NCBI GenBank assembly: GCA_013151875.1
Contig: JAADHL010000277.1
Location: 1-9,301 of the forward strand
From: Deltaproteobacteria bacterium
GTDB lineage: Bacteria > Myxococcota_A > UBA9042 > DTJE01
Direction: 5' to 3'
Length of the DNA stretch: 9,301 nt
The translations under genes and the position numbers were made by a program. Each line of letters starts with the position of its first letter. Positions within the stretch are counted from its first letter, which is position 1. Under the pieces are notes generated by a model that was not told where the DNA came from, ran no database searches, and saw only the letters and a program-made list of their open reading frames with translations. Below are positions 1 through 5,581 of this stretch, one piece after another.

Positions 1-1326
1 TTCCTTACGGCTCCTGACGATGAATGCACTCCGTACACCTTCATCGCGCTGGGGGACGACCGCAGCGACACCAACTATGGCCCCAATCCGCGATGGAACG
101 GGATCATCATGGAGGCCATGGAGTACTTCCCCCTGTTCGTGCTGAACACGGGCGACATCGTCAGAGACGGCTCCAAGACCGACCAATGGAAACACTGGCT
201 GGAGGCCTCGGACCCGGCTCTGGCCTTCGCGGCCCACATGCCCACCATAGGCAACCACGACGACGGACCCGGGGACGGAGACGGGGCCTATTACAACCAG
301 GTGTTCAATCTGCCGCGCAACACAGTCACCGGGACCGAGGATTACTACTTTTTTACGACCGGAAATGCTGTCTTCGTGTCCCTGTCCACCGAAACCTTCA
401 AGGGAGGCGGCGTCCCGTTCGGGGAACAGGCGGCATGGCTCGACACGGTGCTGACCGAAAACCCGCGTATGTGGAAGATCGTCTACTTCCACAAGCCCAT
501 CTATTGCAGCGAGGACTGGTTCAGCCTGGTCCACCCGCCCAACGAGGAGGGCCAGAATGCGGCCTTGACTGCGATCTTCGACAAGCATCACGTGGACATG
601 GTGTTCTATGGTCATAACCACTGGTACGAACGCCTGGGGCCCATGAAAGGCAACGGCAACGACAAGGAGGGAATCCCCGTCGACAAGTTCGAGGACGGGA
701 CCGTCTATGTGGTCACGGGCGGTGCGGGGGCGCTGACGTTCAATGTAACGGTCAATCTGTTCTGCCCCGGCGGCGCCAAAGGCAGCAAGGTATGCAGCGG
801 CGATCATCACTTTGTCAAGATCGACATCGACCACAACAAGCTGACCTACACGGCTCGGACCACCAGGACTCAACTCACCGGAACCAGCGACTCCAACGCC
901 AAGGAGATCGATTCTTTCACCATCGTCAAGCCGTACACTGGACCCGATCCGTGCCTTGCTCCCCCTCCAGTGGATTCCGGTCCCGAACCCATGCCCGACA
1001 CCCAGCCGGAACCAGTGCCCGATGCGGCCGAAGAAGCGATGCAGGACGCATTCGGCCCTGACGAGGGTCCGGCCCCCGCTGATGACGCCGTTGTTCCCGA
1101 CGTGCCGGTGGCTGCAATCGACGCAGCGGAAATTGAGGACCAGTCCGCAAAGACGGACATCGCGGGCACTGTCAATCAACCCGACATTCCCACGACCATG
1201 GACACAAAGACCGGGGGAGGCTGCTTGGCGAGCAACGGATCATCCGACCCAAAAATCCCGTTGGCCTTTCTGGCCCTGTGCCTCGTTGTTCTGGTATCGC
1301 GGCGGAGGTCTGAATCCGCCGACTAG
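1..1326 (+). CDS. Secreted metallophosphoesterase (purple acid phosphatase-like) with C-terminal sorting tail, 5' partial
   Basis: The reading frame is open from base 1, so the start and presumably a signal peptide lie upstream; 441 residues are visible. Calcineurin-like metal-site motifs occur in order (window residue numbers): GDDR 18-21, TGDIVRD 50-56, GNHD 84-87, FHKP 163-166 and GHNHWYER 204-211. The last two are in the form seen in purple acid phosphatases, so a two-metal phosphomonoesterase or phosphodiesterase acting outside the cytoplasm is likely; the substrate is unknown. Residues about 314-404 are a Pro/Asp/Glu-rich linker. The C-terminus has GGGC (Cys408), a hydrophobic helix about 418-433 and SRRR 434-437, the three-part GC_trans_RRR / MYXO-CTERM-like sorting tail. 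An internal ATG at 109 is not the real start because motif I lies upstream of it. The TAG stop shares CTAG with the stop of the opposing gene. Confidence 0.9.
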   Translation, partial: FLTAPDDECTPYTFIALGDDRSDTNYGPNPRWNGIIMEAMEYFPLFVLNTGDIVRDGSKTDQWKHWLEASDPALAFAAHMPTIGNHDDGPGDGDGAYYNQVFNLPRNTVTGTEDYYFFTTGNAVFVSLSTETFKGGGVPFGEQAAWLDTVLTENPRMWKIVYFHKPIYCSEDWFSLVHPPNEEGQNAALTAIFDKHHVDMVFYGHNHWYERLGPMKGNGNDKEGIPVDKFEDGTVYVVTGGAGALTFNVTVNLFCPGGAKGSKVCSGDHHFVKIDIDHNKLTYTARTTRTQLTGTSDSNAKEIDSFTIVKPYTGPDPCLAPPPVDSGPEPMPDTQPEPVPDAAEEAMQDAFGPDEGPAPADDAVVPDVPVAAIDAAEIEDQSAKTDIAGTVNQPDIPTTMDTKTGGGCLASNGSSDPKIPLAFLALCLVVLVSRRRSESAD

Positions 1327-2720
1327 AATCTGCCCGTCAGGCTCAAGGCCGCGCCGTCCTCGACAGGAGATGCCCCGATGATGAATCTGGACCTGTGCTT
1401 CGGCCTGACGAAGTACAGGATGACGGCGGTCCCCGCCCCTGCCGCTGCCAGGGCGTAGTTCACGATCGCCCAGGTGCGGTTTTTGTTATAGCTTGCGACC
1501 TTGTTCCGACCCCGATTGATCGCATCGGCGTCCTGGTTGGCCGCCCAGTTGAGGTAGGCGCCTGCGGCCAGAAACCCGGCTGAAACCCCGGCGGTCACCC
1601 ATGGCCAGGGCCAGGCAGACCGTACCGCCAAAGGTCCTTTGGAATCCACCAGGACCTCCATGTCCCCGCCGTCCGGGCCTGGACGGAGACGAATCAGTTC
1701 GGATCCGGCCGCGCCGTCTTTGTCCACCACCCTGACCGTAATCCAGCCTGACGGCTCGGCGGCCCGGGGACCCCTGGCCACCAGCACTGTCGCCCCGGTC
1801 AAATCCGCGATGCGTTGAGCCACCCTGCCCGCGCGCTCCGCACCGTCGGGACCGGGGACCAGGGCCAGAGTCCCTGAAGGCCCGGCCGCAACCTTCCCGA
1901 CAAGATAGGGATCGAATACCAGGGAACCGTCCTTCCCCCGATTGTCCATCCGGCGATTCAAAATCAGGCCCGACCCGGTTACAAGTGTCCATTCATGAAC
2001 GCCTTCGGGCACCCGAACAAGCCATGTCGAAGCCCCTGGGACCTGAAAGCCGTCACGATACAGGCGCGCCCCTTTCACGGTTGCATCGGGGGCGACATTG
2101 ATCTGAACCAGGGCCGTACTTGATTCGACTTCCCGTCTGACATCGGCCAGAAATGTCGCCACGTCCGGCGGGACATCGACGGTATCAACCATTTCGCGCC
2201 CGAAAACCAGGGCGATCCGTCGGGCAAGGGCGGATGCCTCTTTCCGCTTTTTCTGAAACAGGTTCAAGCGGACCAAAAGCACGGCCCCCTCGCATGTTTC
2301 GCGCAGGGCCTCCCGGTCCCCGGCCAGCAGACACGGAGCGGCGAAAAAATCATTGGTTGCCGAGTCGAGCGTCCGGGTCGCGGCCATGACCGCGGTGGAG
2401 TCGTAGAACAACGCGGCGCCCTCGCGTATCCCGGCAAGCAGGGCCTTCCGGCGTTTCGCCACCCTTTCGGGCGAGCACGCGCCAGGAATGCCCGCCAACT
2501 CGCCATAGTCCTTGAACGAGGCGATTTCGTACAGACCGACCACCTCGGCCCGTATCGCGTCCACCATGCGGGTCGCATCAGGGGAAGCCTCAAGATTCCG
2601 GTCCATCAGGATGAAGGCGCGGGTCCGCTGCGGCGCGGCCCCCAGGGCCGGATGTTCGAAAAGCCCCAGGGCCAGCAGTGTCGGCAGGAATGCCAGGACA
2701 ACGAAATGTCGCCGGACCAT
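1323..2720 (-). CDS. Exported PEGA-like envelope protein with two C-terminal membrane helices
   Basis: This 465-residue protein is of unknown precise function. Residues 1-28 form a signal peptide (MVRR, hydrophobic core, ALGA cleavage region). Residues 30-200 are a mostly helical, Arg/Ala-rich domain I cannot name. Residues about 204-250 (INVAPDA, then VRVPEGVHEW) resemble a PEGA-type beta domain, which in the family is surface or periplasmic. Hydrophobic helices lie at about 373-391 and 417-438, separated by a polar Asn/Lys/Arg loop, and the chain ends in ALSLTGRF. A PEGA domain, paired C-terminal helices and a terminal GRF is a layout I recall from many Myxococcota envelope proteins; that is memory, not a search. 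The ATG at 2720 is preferred because it begins the signal peptide; it has no strong Shine-Dalgarno site. The gene converges on the phosphoesterase gene with a 4-nt overlap at the stops. Confidence 0.82.
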   Translation of the reverse strand: MVRRHFVVLAFLPTLLALGLFEHPALGAAPQRTRAFILMDRNLEASPDATRMVDAIRAEVVGLYEIASFKDYGELAGIPGACSPERVAKRRKALLAGIREGAALFYDSTAVMAATRTLDSATNDFFAAPCLLAGDREALRETCEGAVLLVRLNLFQKKRKEASALARRIALVFGREMVDTVDVPPDVATFLADVRREVESSTALVQINVAPDATVKGARLYRDGFQVPGASTWLVRVPEGVHEWTLVTGSGLILNRRMDNRGKDGSLVFDPYLVGKVAAGPSGTLALVPGPDGAERAGRVAQRIADLTGATVLVARGPRAAEPSGWITVRVVDKDGAAGSELIRLRPGPDGGDMEVLVDSKGPLAVRSAWPWPWVTAGVSAGFLAAGAYLNWAANQDADAINRGRNKVASYNKNRTWAIVNYALAAAGAGTAVILYFVRPKHRSRFIIGASPVEDGAALSLTGRF

Positions 2721-2735
2721 CTTTACATGTCACCG

Positions 2736-2753
2736 CTTTGAACCGGTCCAAAG
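2736..2753. repeat. Imperfect 18-bp palindrome upstream of the PEGA-like gene
   Basis: CTTTG and CAAAG flank AACCGGTC, so 16 of 18 positions are symmetric around ACCGGT. It lies 16 bp before the ATG at 2720 and next to a weak minus-strand -10-like TAGACT (2757-2752). It could be an operator; this is inference from symmetry and position only. A second near-palindrome (CGTGCC and GGCATG around GAC) lies at 2770-2784 in the same divergent region. Confidence 0.35.
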
Positions 2754-2797
2754 TCTACCACGAAGCCCTCGTGCCGACGGCATGCGCACCTAAAGGA

Positions 2798-2826
2798 TTG
2801 CGTGCGCGTGACCGAATTACTATATT
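2798..2826 (+). promoter_or_regulatory. Sigma-70-type promoter of the 60-residue protein gene
   Basis: A -35-like TTGCGT (2798-2803) is followed by a 17-bp spacer and a -10-like TATATT (2821-2826, five of six matches to TATAAT). Transcription would begin near 2833, so the ATG at 2827 would be upstream of the transcript. This supports the ATG at 2854 as the true start. Confidence 0.5.
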
Positions 2827-2853
2827 ATGAGTAGTGGGCGCGAGAGTTTCGAC

Positions 2854-3036
2854 ATGTTCGACATCTTGATCATCAAGAAGATCGAGGAAGAACAGGAAAG
2901 ACGCCGAAAGGAGGCCGAAAGGCCGCGCCTCAGTGTCCCAAGCCTGGGCTACATGGACGAAACACCCCCAGGCGAACACGACGACGACGGGACCGCTGAA
3001 CGGGGCGTGGTCATCATCGAGCCAGATGAACCGTAG
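2854..3036 (+). CDS. 60-residue highly charged protein of unknown function
   Basis: The start is set at ATG 2854: GAGAG (2842-2846) sits 7 nt upstream, whereas ATG 2827 in the same frame overlaps the -10 element and has no ribosome site. Residues 1-10 (MFDILIIKKI) are hydrophobic then basic; 8-24 form a Glu/Arg/Lys-rich helix or coiled coil (KKIEEEQERRRKEAE); a Pro/Ser turn follows, then an acidic stretch (EHDDDG, 41-46) and a hydrophobic terminus (RGVVIIEPDEP). There is no signal peptide and no membrane helix, so it is probably cytosolic. The MFD start and GVVII end recall small hypothetical proteins I remember from Myxococcota, but I cannot confirm homology. It has its own promoter and a weak terminator, so it is monocistronic, pointing away from the PEGA-like gene and towards the LVIVD gene. 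Function not assigned. Confidence 0.68.
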   Translation: MFDILIIKKIEEEQERRRKEAERPRLSVPSLGYMDETPPGEHDDDGTAERGVVIIEPDEP

Positions 3037-3048
3037 GTCTTGTTTCAG

Positions 3049-3071
3049 GTTCGTCCTCGAACATCTTTTCT
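3049..3071 (+). terminator. Weak candidate intrinsic terminator after the 60-residue protein gene
   Basis: GTTCG (3049-3053) and CGAAC (3058-3062) form a perfect 5-bp stem with loop TCCT, followed by ATCTTTTCT. It starts 12 nt after the stop codon. The stem is short, so strength is doubtful. Confidence 0.35.
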
Positions 3072-3094
3072 ACGATTTTCGTCAAATGTATCGA

Positions 3095-3117
3095 TCAGAT
3101 ACACTCATTGTATCTGA
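3095..3117 (-). terminator. 9-bp perfect hairpin at the 3' end of the LVIVD gene
   Basis: TCAGATACA (3095-3103) and TGTATCTGA (3109-3117) are perfect inverted arms with a 5-nt loop that contains part of the LVIVD stop codon (3107-3105). On the minus strand the hairpin is followed by TCGATACATTT, which is only weakly T-rich, so it may be a poor intrinsic terminator or a 3'-end stabilising hairpin. A further TGTATC at 3087-3092 can pair with the same central arm (GATACA, 3098-3103), giving a competing fold. Confidence 0.4.
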
Positions 3118-4232
3118 ACCGGCCTGAAGGGTTTCGACATGTCGAGCACGCGGATCCCCATGAAATCGTAGGCCACAAAGGCACGATTACCCGCGGCCGC
3201 AATGCGTATTGCGCTGGCATTGGGCAGTGCGAAACCACCTACATCGGCCGTCCCGTCGGGCCGCGACAGATCAAAGACCTTCACCCCTGCGGAGCCGGCG
3301 CTCACCAGAAGAAATCCGTCACGCTGAACGCAGAGGCCCCTGGCAACACCCCCGGTTGAAACGGTCACAACCACGTGAGGTCGCCTGCCTGGACGGAGTT
3401 CCACCACGGACAGTCCCCCACTGCCTGCCGCAACCCAGGCGCGTCCGCCATGTACAAGCACTGCCCTGGCCTGCCCGGAAACAGGGACATTGACGGCTGG
3501 GCCCGGTCTGCGCAAACCACCCTTGCGATGCGTAAGGCGCCGGATATTCAACCCGCCACGGTCCTCGGCGGTCAGAAGGGTGTCTTTGGCCAAGGCGACC
3601 CCCCTGACGTAGTCGGCAGTGCCGAGGCGACCAACCTCCACTGGAGCCCGGAGGTCCTTCAGGTCCAGGACAGCGGTCCCCACGGTTCCATCAGCCAGAT
3701 ATCCCATCCTGCCGGACACGGCGATCTGCATGGCCGATCCAGGCGTGTCCAGGCGGCTCAGAAGCTTTGGGGCCCGGGGATTGGACACGTCAATCACATA
3801 CAGGCCGTAGGGACCAGCGCACACGAATGCCGTCCGACCACTGACCGTGACGGACACCGCAGACCCGGGAATCTCTATCGCGCCCAGGCGCACTGGCGGG
3901 CCCGTCCCTGAAATGTCCCACATGACAAGGCCGTACTCGACCGCGGAATAAAGTATCCCGCCGGAAGCCTTTACGTCGTAGGCGCGTTTCATGAGTTCGG
4001 CCCTGGGTTCGCCCGCGTTCGCCCGGCCGGTGCCGCATGGCCCGGAAAAAAGCACCGGCAGAAGCACCAGCAGGGCCAGCAGCAGCAACATGCCCACGAG
4101 CCTTGATGAAAACCTGTTTCGCGGCGCGTCCGCCTCGACCTGGGCGCGGATCAAGGCCAGCCTGGACATCAGCTCGTCCATGTCCTTCTCAGGAACTTCA
4201 TCGTGGAGTTTTTCGTGTTCGGAACCGGTCAT
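3105..4232 (-). CDS. Membrane-anchored LVIVD-repeat beta-propeller protein
   Basis: This 375-residue protein has a charged cytoplasmic N-terminus (1-44, Glu/Asp/Lys/Arg-rich), one hydrophobic segment (about 45-63) and a long extracytoplasmic part made of LVIVD-type repeats. I count seven units of about 40-46 residues, starting near 85, 124, 166, 208, 254, 296 and 339. Each runs from a first strand (AVSVTVSG-like), through a second (RTAFVCAG-like), to a closing GLYVIDVSNP-like strand. Seven units would make a closed seven-bladed propeller; the family usually serves as a surface or periplasmic interaction scaffold, with no known catalytic site. Lack of a cleavage site near 64-73 favours a signal anchor, though a cut at ANA-GE (70-74) is possible. 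The ATG at 4232 has no clear Shine-Dalgarno site. It is divergent from the RodZ-like gene and convergent with the 60-residue protein gene, 68 nt away. Partner and role unknown. Confidence 0.85.
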   Translation of the reverse strand: MTGSEHEKLHDEVPEKDMDELMSRLALIRAQVEADAPRNRFSSRLVGMLLLLALLVLLPVLFSGPCGTGRANAGEPRAELMKRAYDVKASGGILYSAVEYGLVMWDISGTGPPVRLGAIEIPGSAVSVTVSGRTAFVCAGPYGLYVIDVSNPRAPKLLSRLDTPGSAMQIAVSGRMGYLADGTVGTAVLDLKDLRAPVEVGRLGTADYVRGVALAKDTLLTAEDRGGLNIRRLTHRKGGLRRPGPAVNVPVSGQARAVLVHGGRAWVAAGSGGLSVVELRPGRRPHVVVTVSTGGVARGLCVQRDGFLLVSAGSAGVKVFDLSRPDGTADVGGFALPNASAIRIAAAGNRAFVAYDFMGIRVLDMSKPFRPVQIQ

Positions 4233-4271
4233 CGCTTAACGATTCTGCCTTTCACATCATCCTTTTGCAAC

Positions 4272-4294
4272 TCTTTCCGACGCGCGCGGAAAGA
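4272..4294. repeat. 23-bp inverted repeat in the divergent LVIVD / RodZ-like control region
   Basis: TCTTTCCG (4272-4279) and CGGAAAGA (4287-4294) are perfect 8-bp arms around ACGCGCG. The element lies 15 bp upstream of the -35 box of the RodZ-like gene and 40 bp before the start of the LVIVD gene. The geometry (half-site centres 15 bp apart) could suit a dimeric regulator acting on both genes, or a hairpin in the LVIVD leader transcript. No run of T follows on the plus strand, so a terminator is unlikely. Confidence 0.45.
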
Positions 4295-4309
4295 CCCGAT
4301 AAAAATGCG

Positions 4310-4338
4310 TTGACACCCTGATCCGGCATTGCTAGATT
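4310..4338 (+). promoter_or_regulatory. Sigma-70-type promoter of the RodZ-like/recO operon
   Basis: A perfect -35 TTGACA (4310-4315), a 17-bp spacer and a -10 TAGATT (4333-4338, four of six matches) are present. The expected start of transcription near 4345 leaves a leader of about 24 nt before ATG 4369, which includes a Shine-Dalgarno-like GAGAAG (4355-4360) with 8-nt spacing. Confidence 0.65.
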
Positions 4339-4368
4339 CCGATTGATGGAAACAGAGAAGCAGCACCA

Positions 4369-4833
4369 ATGGCAGAACTAGGATCGTACCTGGTTTCCGG
4401 CCGCGAGCAGGCCGGAATGAGCGCAAAGGACATCGCCCAGGTTACGCGAATACCTGTTCGCACGGTGCAGGCGCTGGAACAGGAAAGGTGGCACGACCTG
4501 CCCGAGGCCGCATTCGTGCGAGGCTTTGTGGTCAACTACTGTCGGACCGTGGGTCTGGATGACGGTCCCGCGCTTGAAACCCTTGCGACCGTGGTCCGTA
4601 AAGCGCGGCAAAACGAAAAACCGCACCCGATTCCGGACCCGGGACCGACCAACATCCTGGTCAGTTCCAGGCGCACCTTCACGTGGACATACATGGCCAT
4701 CATCCTGGTGTTCACCCTCGGAATCATGTTGGCGGTGCTCCTGGCCGGGACGGGCGGAAATGACGGCCTGTCCATGAACAAGTCTCAGTCCACCCCCACC
4801 CGGTACGTTCCGGGCGGTCTGCCAAATGGCTGA
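4369..4833 (+). CDS. Short RodZ-like HTH membrane protein
   Basis: This 154-residue protein has an N-terminal Cro/XRE-type helix-turn-helix of the HTH_25 (RodZ) class: LGSYLVSGREQAGMS, then DIAQVTRIPVRTVQALE (21-37), WHDLPEAAFVRGF (41-53) and YCRTVGLD (57-64). The DLP..FVRGF..Y block is diagnostic of RodZ-like proteins. A short proline-rich linker (85-93) leads to one hydrophobic helix (about 107-127), then a tail of only about 27 polar residues. Typical RodZ proteins are much longer and carry a periplasmic beta-domain (DUF4115), which is absent here. In the family the HTH contacts MreB and organises cell-wall elongation; a shape role here is inference. The start at 4369 is supported by GAGAAG 8 nt upstream. 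The last 8 nt overlap the start of recO, which indicates coupled translation. Confidence 0.85.
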   Translation: MAELGSYLVSGREQAGMSAKDIAQVTRIPVRTVQALEQERWHDLPEAAFVRGFVVNYCRTVGLDDGPALETLATVVRKARQNEKPHPIPDPGPTNILVSSRRTFTWTYMAIILVFTLGIMLAVLLAGTGGNDGLSMNKSQSTPTRYVPGGLPNG

Positions 4834-5581
4834 CGCAATCTCGCCGGCCATGATCCTGAACATGGTCCCATACTCCGAACGCGACCTCATCCTGACCTTG
4901 CTTACACGCGAACACGGGATGGTGTCCGCCATGGCCCGTTCAGCCATGGGGAGCCGGCGCCGCTATGGTGGCGCGCTGGACCTGTTCGTGGTCTTTTCAG
5001 CCAATCTCAAGCTGAAACCCGAGGGAAAGCTGTCCACCCTGATCGGCGCGGAGGCCACCCGCCAGTTTCCTGGAATTCTGGAAGACCTCACGCGTCTCGA
5101 GACCGGTCAGGCCATGCTGGCCGTCAGCAGGGACCTTTTGAGGGACGCCCCCTCCGGCCCAGAGATGTTCGATGGAATCGTAAACGCGCTTTCGATGCTG
5201 GAAAACGAAGCGCCCGCAACCGCCCACACGGCCTTGGTCGATCTGTGCATGCACATCCTGGGGCAAATCGGGCACGCACCGGACACAGCCACCTGCCCCG
5301 CCTGTCGCGCAGGGTTCAGCGAAAGGCCCAGGGCCTTCCTGGTCGCGCACGGTGCGGTCCTGTGCGAGGAATGCGCCGAAGGCCATCGAGGCATGCCTGT
5401 CAGCACCGCCGTGCTGGAGGCCGTCGGAAAAAGGGATTCACGTGTCCTGGGCCACATGCGGACGGAGTCGCTTGCATTCCTGACATCCCTGCTTTCAAAC
5501 ATACTTGGCAGGAGCTATCGAATCAGACTCGGTGACGGCTTTTCGAACGCAGTCGAATCCCCGCCGGAATCATCAGGCTGA
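4826..5581 (+). CDS. recO: DNA repair protein RecO
   Basis: This 251-residue protein has normal RecO length. RecO works with RecR to load RecA on SSB-coated gap DNA in the RecFOR recombinational repair pathway and can anneal strands. Residues 1-80 match the N-terminal OB fold (VPYSERDLILTLLTREHG, 14-31, and the basic ARSAMGSRRR, 37-46). A helical C-terminal domain follows, with a zinc-finger pattern CPAC (157-160) and CEEC (180-183), then a GRSYRIRL region near 228-235. The ATG at 4826 overlaps the end of the RodZ-like gene (ATGGCTGA) and has no good Shine-Dalgarno site, so translation is probably coupled. The 3' end overlaps the opposing surface-protein gene by 59 nt, covering RecO residues 233-251. 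Confidence 0.95.
   Translation: MADAISPAMILNMVPYSERDLILTLLTREHGMVSAMARSAMGSRRRYGGALDLFVVFSANLKLKPEGKLSTLIGAEATRQFPGILEDLTRLETGQAMLAVSRDLLRDAPSGPEMFDGIVNALSMLENEAPATAHTALVDLCMHILGQIGHAPDTATCPACRAGFSERPRAFLVAHGAVLCEECAEGHRGMPVSTAVLEAVGKRDSRVLGHMRTESLAFLTSLLSNILGRSYRIRLGDGFSNAVESPPESSG

Noticed and set aside
24..617. 197-codon plus-strand frame at the window start
   Set aside because: It is out of frame with the metallophosphoesterase motifs and is His/Arg/Gly-rich without any domain.
2827..2853. ATG 2827 as the start of the 60-residue protein
   Set aside because: It abuts the -10 element, upstream of the expected transcript start, and has no ribosome site.
4229..4426. 65-codon minus-strand frame with a hydrophobic stretch before the LVIVD gene
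   Set aside because: It overlaps the consensus promoter and the start of the RodZ-like gene on the other strand; the hydrophobic part is probably chance.
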